Below are positions 8,154-15,441 of a stretch of 40,364 bases of DNA, piece by piece. The DNA lies in NCBI RefSeq assembly GCF_002368115.1, contig NZ_AP018316.1, positions 4,699,369 through 4,739,732 on the forward strand, given 5' to 3'. The notes beneath the pieces are model-generated. The model ran no database searches. It saw only the letters and a list, made by a program, of their open reading frames with translations, and was not told the origin of the DNA. The position numbers were made by a program, and so were the translations under genes. Position 1 is the first letter of the stretch. Each line of letters begins with the position of its first letter. The DNA comes from Dolichospermum compactum NIES-806. GTDB lineage: Bacteria > Cyanobacteriota > Cyanobacteriia > Cyanobacteriales > Nostocaceae.

Positions 8154-8348
8154 ATGACCCTTACTTTTAATTCCGACAAATACAAAGAACTATTAACAGC
8201 CTATCTTCCCAAAGATATCAGGACTGAAGCAGAAAACGAACAAGCTTTGGTTGATGATATTTTAAATGGCAATCAAAAGATAACTCCAGAATTAACCCAA
8301 AAATTAGCAGACTTTTTTCATGTGGAAGCCAATATATTTCATGAATAG
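8154..8348 (+). pseudogene. HigA-family antitoxin reduced by an internal deletion
   Basis: The 64-residue frame begins MTLTFNSDKYKELLTAYLPK, typical of the start of cyanobacterial HigA antitoxins (usually about 120-140 residues), and ends ITPELTQKLADFFHVEANIF, typical of the end of their HTH domain. The middle, including most of the helix-turn-helix, is missing after TEAENEQAL and the frame resumes at VDDILNG. An in-frame deletion of roughly 60-70 codons explains this. No HigB toxin lies next to it. It may be non-functional or an unregulated mini-protein. Confidence 0.65.
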
Positions 8349-8356
8349 GATTATTC

Positions 8357-8386
8357 TGTAGAGACGTTCCATAAAACATCTCTACA
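8357..8386. terminator. Hairpin between convergent genes
   Basis: Arms TGTAGAGA and TCTCTACA (8 bp) with a 14-nt loop lie between the HigA remnant and the leftward thioredoxin-fold gene. The same palindrome type recurs at 10857-10895. Confidence 0.5.
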
Positions 8387-8418
8387 TTAATTAACAGTTT
8401 TCTCTGAAAAATCCCTAA

Positions 8419-9018
8419 CTACCCCACCGCTACCGGAACTTTATAATAAACTGGCTCATTCCCTGCTTTCCATTTAATATTACAACCAATACTCGGCTTT
8501 TGCTGCCAAATAATTTCCTCATCTGCTAAAACATAATTAATCGCTTTTCGCAAATCTTGTCCAGTCACAGGTAAATCATTTTTCGGACGACTATCATCTA
8601 ATTGTCCCCGATAAGCCAGCTTTCTATGAGCATTAAATATAAAAAAGTCAGGAGTACAAGCTGCAAAAAAATCTTTAGCCGCTTTTTGACTTTCATCATA
8701 AAGTAAAGAATAAGATAAATCTATTTCTTGGGCAAAATCTTTAAGTAGTTCTGGTGCATCATTAGGATGAGTATTAATATCATTAGAACTAATTGCTAAA
8801 ATACCTACATTTCTATTTTTGTAATCTTGTCCTAATTTTGCTAATTCAAATTTGATATGTTGCACAAAAGGACAATGACGACTAACAAATATAACTACTA
8901 ATACTTTTTTATCAGCAAAGTTTGCCAATGAAATCGTTTTACCTGAAACCACATCTGGGAGATTAAATTTAGGTGCTAAAGTTCCCAAAGGTAACATTGT
9001 CGAAGGTGTTAAAGCCAT
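8419..9018 (-). CDS. Thioredoxin-fold protein, AhpC/TSA-redoxin type
   Basis: 199 residues from the ATG at 9018 (AAGGAATTGG ahead of it); a TTG three codons upstream is less likely. The fold is shown by APKFNLPDVVSGKTISLANF, then KVLVVIFVSRHCPFVQHIKF with a single cysteine C49 where redoxins keep the peroxidatic or resolving cysteine, and VGILAISSND. The order and length fit the thioredoxin-like/alkyl hydroperoxide reductase-related proteins of cyanobacteria. With only one cysteine at the active site, it would need an external thiol partner if it is a peroxidase. It is probably soluble: no signal peptide is seen. Confidence 0.82.
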   Translation of the reverse strand: MALTPSTMLPLGTLAPKFNLPDVVSGKTISLANFADKKVLVVIFVSRHCPFVQHIKFELAKLGQDYKNRNVGILAISSNDINTHPNDAPELLKDFAQEIDLSYSLLYDESQKAAKDFFAACTPDFFIFNAHRKLAYRGQLDDSRPKNDLPVTGQDLRKAINYVLADEEIIWQQKPSIGCNIKWKAGNEPVYYKVPVAVG

Positions 9019-9071
9019 AAAATCCAATTCCTTAAATTATCAAATTACAATTATTTAATGCTTGTAAATCT

Positions 9072-9102
9072 AAAACCTCTCTCCTTGTAGGAGAGAGGTT
9101 TT
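9072..9102 (-). terminator. Perfect 13-bp hairpin downstream of the TauD-like gene
   Basis: AAAACCTCTCTCC, a 5-nt loop, then the exact complement ending in TTTT. On the minus strand it follows the TauD-like stop codon and ends in a T run, as a rho-independent terminator would. Confidence 0.65.
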
Positions 9103-9108
9103 GATTTC

Positions 9109-9133
9109 CCCCCTTCCCTTAAAGGGAAGGGGG
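9109..9133. repeat. Second hairpin, C/G-rich, next to the terminator
   Basis: CCCCCTTCCC and GGGAAGGGGG pair over 10 bp around a TTAAA loop. Together with the neighbouring hairpin it resembles a widespread cyanobacterial intergenic repeat. Confidence 0.6.
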
Positions 9134-9146
9134 TTAGGGGGTTAGG

Positions 9147-10055
9147 TTAAGCTGCTACAAGATTGGGAATATATGCCGCAGAATCTCCTTTAATGGCTTG
9201 ACTATACTTACCGTCAATACCTAAAGGAAGATCACCAGCAATGGTTACACGCTGCACACGACGGGGTTGATCTCCATAGTCGGCGATCGCATAATGTTGA
9301 GTAGCGCGGTTATCCCAAAATGCCACATCACCAACTTTCCACCGCCAACGTACTGTATTCTCAGGTCGTGTAATATAAGATTGCAACAAGCGAATAATAT
9401 CGGCTGATTCAGTGGGAGATAAACCGCGAATTTGCCGCACAAAACCACCAATAAACAAACCCTTTTCCCCAGATTCAGGGTGAATTCTCACCACTGGATG
9501 TAAGGTTTCATACACCGTTGAAGTAAACACATCCCGGTAAGATTTGACTTCTTCCGGTATATCAAAGGCTGTGGCATAATCATAAGCATTGCTATGTACA
9601 GCCCAAAGTTTATCCGCTAAATTACGCAAATGCTCCGGTAAATCTTGGTATGCAGTCACCGAATTTGCCCAAATAGTATCCCCTCCCGCCGGCGGAATTA
9701 CCAATGCCCTCAAGACCGAGCCAAGGGGCGGACGATCTACAAATGTGACATCGGTGTGCCAGTTATTCGCACGGGCAACAGTGCGGCTATAATCTAAATC
9801 CAATACTTCTGGATGTCCAGGAAGTGATGGAACTGTGGGATGTGCAGTAGTGATTTCACCAAACCGACGGGCAAAATCTACTTGTCCATTAGCATCAAGT
9901 TCCTGTCCACGAAAGAAGATGACTTTATATTCAACTAAGGCTTTTCTGATTTCGCTGATGATTTCATCACTGAGGTGATCAGCCAAATTAACACCTTTAA
10001 TTTTTGCACCGATGCGTCCAGCAATTGGTTTAACTTCTATGTTTTGATAACTCAT
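9147..10055 (-). CDS. TauD/TfdA-family 2-oxoglutarate-dependent dioxygenase
   Basis: 302 residues, the usual length. The Fe(II) triad is visible: H100 and D102 in NNWHTDVTF, and H254 in DNRATQHYA. The 2-oxoglutarate-binding arginine is in RRVQR (265-269). Taurine-dioxygenase-like enzymes oxidise a carbon next to a sulfonate or ether, releasing sulfite or an aldehyde. Substrate cannot be told from sequence. It lies with a glutathione S-transferase gene on the same strand, and a flavin monooxygenase is 3.4 kb away, which suggests sulfur scavenging (inference). It begins at an ATG at 10055 and is followed by two hairpins. Confidence 0.9.
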   Translation of the reverse strand: MSYQNIEVKPIAGRIGAKIKGVNLADHLSDEIISEIRKALVEYKVIFFRGQELDANGQVDFARRFGEITTAHPTVPSLPGHPEVLDLDYSRTVARANNWHTDVTFVDRPPLGSVLRALVIPPAGGDTIWANSVTAYQDLPEHLRNLADKLWAVHSNAYDYATAFDIPEEVKSYRDVFTSTVYETLHPVVRIHPESGEKGLFIGGFVRQIRGLSPTESADIIRLLQSYITRPENTVRWRWKVGDVAFWDNRATQHYAIADYGDQPRRVQRVTIAGDLPLGIDGKYSQAIKGDSAAYIPNLVAA

Positions 10056-10099
10056 AAATCTGTGTTCTCAATTTAGGAATATTTCAATGCAGCGTTTGA

Positions 10100-10771
10100 C
10101 TAAGCAGCGACAGGCACAGGAGCGGCAAATTTAGCATATCGCTCAATATAAAACTCTTTGGAGTGTGCGATCGCTTTCACTGATTCACGTTCTTTGAGCG
10201 CGTGTTTCCACTGTTTTAAACGAGTAAATTCAGCAGGGATACCAAAGCCACGATAATGTTTAAGAGCAGCCCATCTTTCAAACCAGGGAAAAAAGGTAAA
10301 ATCAACCAAACTGACAGATTCACCAAACCAGTAAAGACCATCTTCAGAAAGTTTCCCTAAACCTTCATTTTCAATAAATTCTAGATGTTTATAGAGTTTT
10401 TGTTTGGCTTCCTCTTGTTTTTGGAAATCTGAACTGCGTAACAGAGTAGAAAAAGCGGGAACTAATCTAGTATTAGCAAAATCTATCCAAATCCGAGCTT
10501 GAGCTTTAGCAATGGGTTTATTAGGTAAAAGCGGGGGGTTGGGAAATACTTCATCCAGATATTCATTAATAACTGCTGATTCCCAAATCCGATTTTCTCC
10601 ATGAGTAATTGCAGGTACTTTTCCATAAGGAGAAACTTTTGTAAAACCTTCTGGTTTATTCTGCAAATCAATTTCAATCAAATCAAAATCAATACCCTTT
10701 TCTTGAAGTACCAAGCGGGTACGGTGAGCATAAGGACAAACAACCGCACTATAAATCTTAATGTCAGCCAT
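10100..10771 (-). CDS. Glutathione S-transferase
   Basis: 223 residues from the ATG at 10771, with AAGGAACTCC ahead of it; a longer frame reaches 10984 but would add 71 residues not seen in GSTs. The N-terminal thioredoxin-like domain has C12 in VVCPYAHRTRL (cysteine-type active site as in omega/zeta classes) and the glutathione contacts VPAI (52-55) and E64-S65 in RIWESAVINEYL. A helical C-terminal domain follows. It lies 44 bp upstream of the TauD-like gene on the same strand and is likely co-transcribed. Probable role: glutathione-dependent conjugation or thiol transfer on the same class of substrate. Confidence 0.88.
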   Translation of the reverse strand: MADIKIYSAVVCPYAHRTRLVLQEKGIDFDLIEIDLQNKPEGFTKVSPYGKVPAITHGENRIWESAVINEYLDEVFPNPPLLPNKPIAKAQARIWIDFANTRLVPAFSTLLRSSDFQKQEEAKQKLYKHLEFIENEGLGKLSEDGLYWFGESVSLVDFTFFPWFERWAALKHYRGFGIPAEFTRLKQWKHALKERESVKAIAHSKEFYIERYAKFAAPVPVAA

Positions 10772-10856
10772 GTTGGAGTTCCTTTGTAAATTAGGATTTG
10801 TGTTGGGGTATGGGGAATTTGTTGACATCAAAAACCCAAATCTTAAATAATTTAGA

Positions 10857-10895
10857 TGTAGAGACGTGACCTGGGTAGGGATTCTCGTCTCTACA
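10857..10895. repeat. Inverted repeat in the leader of the GST gene
   Basis: TGTAGAGACG and CGTCTCTACA pair perfectly (10 bp) around a 19-nt loop. This is a common cyanobacterial dispersed palindrome, related to the one at 8357-8386. It lies 86 bp upstream of the GST start. Confidence 0.65.
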
Positions 10896-11150
10896 TTCTT
10901 TTCCACCAGATGTCTAATACCAAAACTAGCGCAGATATGACTATTGCCAGTTATCTGTGCATCACCCGTGACGGGTTGGGACAAAATAAAAACTACAGTT
11001 TGTTGACCGATTTATGGGTGTTTGTTTTAGTAGTATTACATGACCAGAAAGAAAATTCAAGTGGTTTAACTAAATTTATGGCTGACTAATGATTAGTATA
11101 TCTAAATAATTATTGAGTTATACTTATGAGTAAGAGTGAAATCAAGAACC

Positions 11151-11504
11151 ATGAATAAAAAAACTGATATTACTGGGTTTCATGCACATATTTATTTTGA
11201 TACCGTCAGTCGTGAAGCTGCTGCTCGTATAAGAGAAGGTTTAGGTGCTAAATTTGATGTAAGATTAGGACGTTGGCATGAACAGCGTGTAGGACCACAC
11301 CCAAAATCAATGTATCAAGTGGCTTTTTTACCACATCAGTTTGGTGAAGTTGTACCTTGGTTAATGGTTAACCGTGAAGGTTTAGATATTTTAGTTCACC
11401 CAGAAACGGGAGATGATGTCAAAGATCATACCGATAATTCTCTGTGGTTAGGGGAGAAGCTACCCTTAAATATTGAGTTTCTACAAAGGTTAAAAACTAT
11501 TTAA
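11151..11504 (+). CDS. DOPA 4,5-dioxygenase family protein
   Basis: 117 residues from the ATG at 11151; a GTG at 11136 is possible. The family pattern is clear: ITGFHAHIYFDTVSREAAAR at the start, GPHPKSMYQVAF, then LDILVHPETGDDVKDHTDNS. The histidines in HAHIYF and HPKSMYQ and the HPETGDD stretch are the expected metal ligands and active-site residues. These small proteins are named for a fungal/plant enzyme that opens the DOPA ring between carbons 4 and 5; the bacterial substrate is generally unknown. A HAD phosphatase gene follows after 10 bp and is probably in the same transcript. Confidence 0.88.
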   Translation: MNKKTDITGFHAHIYFDTVSREAAARIREGLGAKFDVRLGRWHEQRVGPHPKSMYQVAFLPHQFGEVVPWLMVNREGLDILVHPETGDDVKDHTDNSLWLGEKLPLNIEFLQRLKTI

Positions 11505-11514
11505 ACTTAAAAAA

Positions 11515-12168
11515 ATGCGTTCTCACACAGTCCTTTTCGACCTAGATGGAACTCTCACTGATCCTAAACCGGGGATTACTCGCTGTATTCAGTATGCTTT
11601 ATCAGAACTTGGTTATAAACCACCAGATGCTAATGAATTGCTTTGGTGTATTGGACCACCACTGAAAAGCAGTTTTTCCCAGTTATTGCAAACCTCTGAT
11701 GACACATTACTGGAGAAGGCAATTTTACTATATCGTAGTCGCTTTTCTACGATTGGGTTATTTGAAAACTCCCTTTATCCGCAAATTCCCGAAACCCTAA
11801 AAATTATTCGTGCTGCTGGTTATCAGACTTTTGTAGCGACTTCTAAACCTAAAATTTATGCTACACGCATTATTGAATATTTTGATTTAGCACCTTTTTT
11901 TGATGGTGTTTATGGTAGCGAATTAGATGGGAATAGAAGTGTGAAAGGTGATTTAATTTCCTACATTTTAGAAAGGGAAAGTCTTTTAGCTTCCACTGTG
12001 GTTATGGTAGGCGATCGCTTACATGATATAATTGGGGCTAAGAAAAATAATATTGCTGCAATTGGTGTGACTTATGGCTATGGAAGTAGGGAGGAATTGG
12101 AAACTCACAAAGCTGATTTAATTGCTGATTGTCCAGATGAGATTCCTACATTGCTGCCTTTGATTTGA
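11515..12168 (+). CDS. HAD-superfamily hydrolase, phosphoglycolate phosphatase-like
   Basis: 217 residues with the haloacid-dehalogenase motifs in order: FDLDGTLTD (nucleophile D9, acid D11), TSK (109-111), K144 and the Mg-binding VGDRLHD (D167, D171). A helical cap between residues 15 and 85 marks subclass IA, as in phosphoglycolate phosphatase and pyrophosphatases. The product is a cytosolic phosphatase; the substrate could be 2-phosphoglycolate or another small sugar phosphate. The start ATG is 10 bp after the upstream gene. HIP1 occurs inside the gene at motif IV. Confidence 0.88.
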   Translation: MRSHTVLFDLDGTLTDPKPGITRCIQYALSELGYKPPDANELLWCIGPPLKSSFSQLLQTSDDTLLEKAILLYRSRFSTIGLFENSLYPQIPETLKIIRAAGYQTFVATSKPKIYATRIIEYFDLAPFFDGVYGSELDGNRSVKGDLISYILERESLLASTVVMVGDRLHDIIGAKKNNIAAIGVTYGYGSREELETHKADLIADCPDEIPTLLPLI

Positions 12169-12235
12169 TCGCTCAACTCTGATCACTATTAAAAGCGATA
12201 CTTACAGAAAATTATGCTATGGCTAATAAACATCA

Positions 12236-12551
12236 TTATGACTCTTCACTTAAATAAGATTGGCGACTATTACGAACATGAATAATGGCGATAACATCTT
12301 CTTCGACTACAAACAAAACTCGATATTTTCTTTGTTTTCCAATCCAGAGTTGACGAACTTCACCACCAATTACTTTTGCTTCTGGTGCTATCATACAGCG
12401 ACTAGGAAATTTTTTTAATGATGCTATAGCATCTTCAAGTTCGTAGTACCAATTGTTTGCTACTTCAGGACTCAGATTATCGCACATCCAACGATAAGCA
12501 GTTTCGATTTCTAAAAAAAGCTGTAGGTTGAATAATAACTTGGTAATTCAT
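12236..12551 (-). pseudogene. ParE/RelE-type toxin with a frameshift in a 7-nt homopolymer
   Basis: The toxin should start at the ATG at 12551, which overlaps the antitoxin stop by 4 nt (ATGA). Reading starts MNYQVIIQPTAF and then meets seven T's (minus strand, 12513-12519). With six T's the frame would continue FLEIETAYRWMCDNLSPEVA and run through the intact remainder (DAIASLKKFPSRCM, QRKYRVLFVV, IIHVRNSRQSY), about 104 residues in all. As given, only the downstream 83 residues are open from an internal ATG at 12487. It is a broken ParE/RelE toxin, a slippage-controlled gene, or a sequencing error. Confidence 0.75.
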
Positions 12552-12814
12552 GAGCGAGGAGGAATATTAAATTTGTTTTTTAGGGTTGCTAATGCTTGAT
12601 CTGCTGGTATTCCTTCACCTTGCTTAAATTCATCTAGTCCTTTACGAATACCTACTATTGTTTCTAAGTAATCAATTCGTTCTAAGAGTTCTTGATATGT
12701 ACTTAGAGGCTGTTTTGGGGTTGTTTTCAGTGATTGTAAAAAACTCAGCAGATCCTCTAGGAGTTCGTTGGGGGTGTTGTCAATTTCTTGTAAGAGTAAT
12801 TCTTTGATAGTCAT
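12548..12814 (-). CDS. Antitoxin partner of the ParE/RelE-type toxin
   Basis: 88 residues, start ATG at 12814. The start MTIKELLLQEIDNTPNELLE, then LLSFLQSLK, is typical of cyanobacterial antitoxins paired with ParE/RelE toxins: two leucine-rich helices followed by a flexible acidic tail. It overlaps the toxin gene by 4 nt. The antitoxin appears intact while its toxin is frameshifted. Confidence 0.75.
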   Translation of the reverse strand: MTIKELLLQEIDNTPNELLEDLLSFLQSLKTTPKQPLSTYQELLERIDYLETIVGIRKGLDEFKQGEGIPADQALATLKNKFNIPPRS

Positions 12815-13499
12815 TACAGTTAACCGTGAAGATTGATGTTTCTATTATAGTGATATCTTTGCTGTGATCGTGTAACGAATATGGTAAGCGTTCGATAACT
12901 GTATAGAAAGTGCGATCACTTCTCACTTCGTTCGTAGTATGTATCGCTTTTGGGGAATTTGCAGAATTTAAAGCAGGGAATTGCCGCGAAATCTGATGCA
13001 CTACACAACACAACGATTCTGGCAACTTATATTTTAAGCTACTTTGATTTTACTCAGTAGTCAAATACAAGTATATTTGTACTATACATTTTTTCTTTTT
13101 TCAAATTGAGCGATCGCGTTTCACCCGCCAGAGACGATTGGCTACGCCAGTGCCGGAGGCGATCGCACACCCTGCACACTTTAGAGCCATCAAATACTTA
13201 GAATATCTAACAATTAGGTGCTAACAAATTTAGTTAATCAATTTTTTCTTAAAAGGTACTTGCTTTTTCATGAGAGTTATGAGATTCTACTATTAATCTA
13301 CGATAACTCAGTCGAGATACAGTAGTTTATTGACAACCCACCACTAACGCTAATGCCTACAGCTATGGCTAAGGAGTTGAAAAAGCTTTGCTAACAACTA
13401 AATATGCAGCAGTTACAGTGGCATAGCTGACAACCGCTATCCCAGAAAATTTTTATCATTCTATATTCATTTAGTAAAAAATATTACTTGGAGTCTGAT
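12815..13499. other. 685-bp gene-free stretch with repeat insert and probable promoter region
   Basis: No convincing gene is seen on either strand. It holds a nested repeat at 13110-13166 and, closer to the monooxygenase gene, a TTGACA at 13330-13335 without a good -10 at normal spacing. The monooxygenase promoter is expected in the last 200 bp. Confidence 0.4.
13110..13166. repeat. Short dispersed repeat flanked by two HIP1 octamers
   Basis: A GCGATCGC at each end encloses a GC-rich stretch with ACGATTGGCTACGCCAGTGC and GCCGGAGGCG. The sequence contrasts with its AT-rich surroundings. It belongs to the same class of short inserts seen at 1724-1744, 36956-37001 and 38584-38606. Confidence 0.6.
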
Positions 13500-14843
13500 A
13501 TGGGCAAACAACAAAAACAACTAAGACTAGGTGCATTTTTACCCGGAGCAGGTCAGCACGTAGCAGCTTGGCGACATCCTCAAGCACAGAGTAATGGCGC
13601 TCTTAACCTTGAGCATTATAAACAGATAGCCCAGACAGCCGAGCGCGGTAAATTTGACGCATTTTTTCTCGCTGACGGTTTAGCCTTACAACAACGCCGT
13701 GGTGCGGAAGGACGCACAGCCTTCGGTGGAGACTTTGAACCTGTCACCCTCTTTTCAGCCTTGTCTGCGGTGACAGAAAAGATTGGTTTTATCGCCACTG
13801 CCTCTACCACTTATGAAGATCCGTATATTCTCGCACGCAAATTTGCTTCCTTAGATCATATTTCTGGGGGAAGAGCCGGCTGGAACGTCGTCACAACTGG
13901 TAGTAGTGAAACAGCCGGTAATTTCGGTTTGGAAAACCATCCTATTCACGCAGATCGCTATATTCGCGCCCATGAATTTATTGATGTAGTCAAAGGTTTG
14001 TGGGATAGTTGGGAAGACGACGCTTTTGTTCGTGATAAGGAAACAGCTTTTTACTACGACCCCAATAAAATACATGAACTTAACCATAAAGGCAGATTCT
14101 TTTCCGTGCGCGGACCTTTGAATATTGCCCGTCCGCCCCAAGGTTATCCTGTAATTGTGCAAGCAGGTTCTTCTGAAGATGGAAAAGAACTTGCGGGTAG
14201 GACTGCCGAAGTTATATTTACTGCTCAACAAACCCTAGAAGATGCTCAAGCCTTCTATGCAGATGTTAAAGGTAGATTAGCAAAATATGGACGCACACCA
14301 GACCAACTCAAAGTTATGCCCGGTGTCTTTCCCGTAGTTGGGATTACAGAAGCAGAAGCAAAAGCTAAGTATCAGGAACTACAGGATTTAATTCATCCTC
14401 AAGTTGGTTTAGCTTTATTACAAGGACTTATAGGCACGGATCTTTCCTCTTATCCTCTGGATGCACCACTACCAGATTTACCAGAAACCAATGATAACAA
14501 AAGCCGCCAAGCATTATTAATTTATATTGCTCGCAAACACAATTTTACCATTCGGGAACTTTATCAATGGATTGCGGGAGCGCGTGGTCATTGGACAATT
14601 ATCGGTACACCAGTACAAATTGCAGATCAACTAGAAAGCTGGTTTCTCAATGATGCTGCTGATGGCTTCAACATTATGCCACCTTATCTTCCTGGTGGAC
14701 TAGATGATTTTGTTGACTTGGTAATTCCTGAACTACAACGGCGCGGATTGTTCCGCACTGAGTATGAAGGAACAACTCTGCGTGAGAATCTGGGTTTATC
14801 TCGTCCGGTTAATCAATATCAAAAGGTATTAGCAGCAGTCTAA
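13500..14843 (+). CDS. Flavin-dependent (luciferase-like) monooxygenase, NtaA/SnaA/DszA type
   Basis: 447 residues from the ATG at 13500, with GGAG at 13490-13493. The luciferase-like TIM barrel is shown by LRLGAFLPGAGQHVAAWRHP, then FDAFFLADG (53-60), the flavin/phosphate region SGGRAGWNVVT (122-132) and PVIVQAGSSEDGKELA. Members use reduced FMN and oxygen on nitrilotriacetate, dibenzothiophene sulfone, alkanesulfonates or similar. The substrate is unknown; they rely on a separate flavin reductase, not seen here. A truncated paralogue and an amidohydrolase gene follow on the same strand. Confidence 0.9.
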   Translation: MGKQQKQLRLGAFLPGAGQHVAAWRHPQAQSNGALNLEHYKQIAQTAERGKFDAFFLADGLALQQRRGAEGRTAFGGDFEPVTLFSALSAVTEKIGFIATASTTYEDPYILARKFASLDHISGGRAGWNVVTTGSSETAGNFGLENHPIHADRYIRAHEFIDVVKGLWDSWEDDAFVRDKETAFYYDPNKIHELNHKGRFFSVRGPLNIARPPQGYPVIVQAGSSEDGKELAGRTAEVIFTAQQTLEDAQAFYADVKGRLAKYGRTPDQLKVMPGVFPVVGITEAEAKAKYQELQDLIHPQVGLALLQGLIGTDLSSYPLDAPLPDLPETNDNKSRQALLIYIARKHNFTIRELYQWIAGARGHWTIIGTPVQIADQLESWFLNDAADGFNIMPPYLPGGLDDFVDLVIPELQRRGLFRTEYEGTTLRENLGLSRPVNQYQKVLAAV

Positions 14844-14868
14844 GTAATTGCCACTACACAAAAATTTC

Positions 14869-14982
14869 AGGACTTACGCAAAATATCTCTCAAAACCTCA
14901 TTTCTCTGTGAACTCTGTGCCTCTGTGGTATGGCTAACGCCACCCTCCGCGAACGTTTTTCAGTGACTTGTGCGTAAGTCCT
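14869..14982. mobile_element. Small MITE-like element with 12-bp terminal inverted repeats
   Basis: AGGACTTACGCA at 14869-14880 is matched by its exact complement TGCGTAAGTCCT at 14971-14982; the match extends into flanking AATTT on both sides with one extra base. The 114-bp interior has no gene. It contains a short insert-like stretch (TGGCTAACGCCACCCTCCGC). The element type is widespread in cyanobacteria. Confidence 0.7.
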
Positions 14983-15066
14983 AAATTTATTACTTTCGGT
15001 TCTTCAGAAGAAGACTGAATTGATTGAACCACGAAGGAACGAAGGACACGAAGGAAGAAAAAATAT

Positions 15067-15366
15067 ATGAGCGCAAAACGTAAGTTTCGGTTAGGTGCAT
15101 TTATTCAAGCTACTGGACATCATATTTCTGCATGGCGACATCCCAGTACACAAATAGATGCAGGTCTGAATTTTGAGCATTATAAAGAAATTACTCAAAC
15201 TGCGGAACGTGGATTATTTGATGCAGTATTTCTAGCAGATAGTCCAGGAATTTGGGGTGGTTCTCCTGAAACTCAGATTCGTAACGGTAAAATTGCTCAT
15301 TTTGAACCTGTGACGCTTTTTTCGGCTTTATCCTCCGTTACCAAAAACATCTCCCCGATTTTTTGA
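15067..15366 (+). pseudogene. Truncated second flavin-dependent monooxygenase
   Basis: The first 95 or so residues closely follow the upstream enzyme (KFRLGAFIQATGHHISAWRH, TAERGLFDAVFLADSPG, FEPVTLFSALSSVT), then the frame ends at NISPIF and a stop, where the family continues with GFIATASTTYEDP. About 350 residues are missing, including the flavin-binding region, so it cannot be an active enzyme. The ATG at 15067 follows a GGAAG-type site. The stop is 75 bp before the amidohydrolase start, so the deletion probably joined the broken gene to the next one. Confidence 0.8.
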
Positions 15367-15441
15367 AAATTCATAACTTTTAGATTCTGAAATTGTTTGA
15401 GAAATCCGGGTAAATTGTCTTGTAACTTTTCTAAGGAAAAT

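Noticed and set aside
10772..10984. N-terminal extension of the GST frame
   Set aside because: GST folds start at MADIKIYSAVVCPY, which has a good ribosome-binding site; the extension covers a dispersed inverted repeat.
12780..13025. A leftward 81-codon frame upstream of the antitoxin
   Set aside because: It overlaps the antitoxin start in another frame, has no recognised features and covers the intergenic promoter region.
13851..14231. A 126-codon frame opposite the monooxygenase gene
   Set aside because: It is antisense to a well-supported enzyme and its composition mirrors the enzyme's codons.
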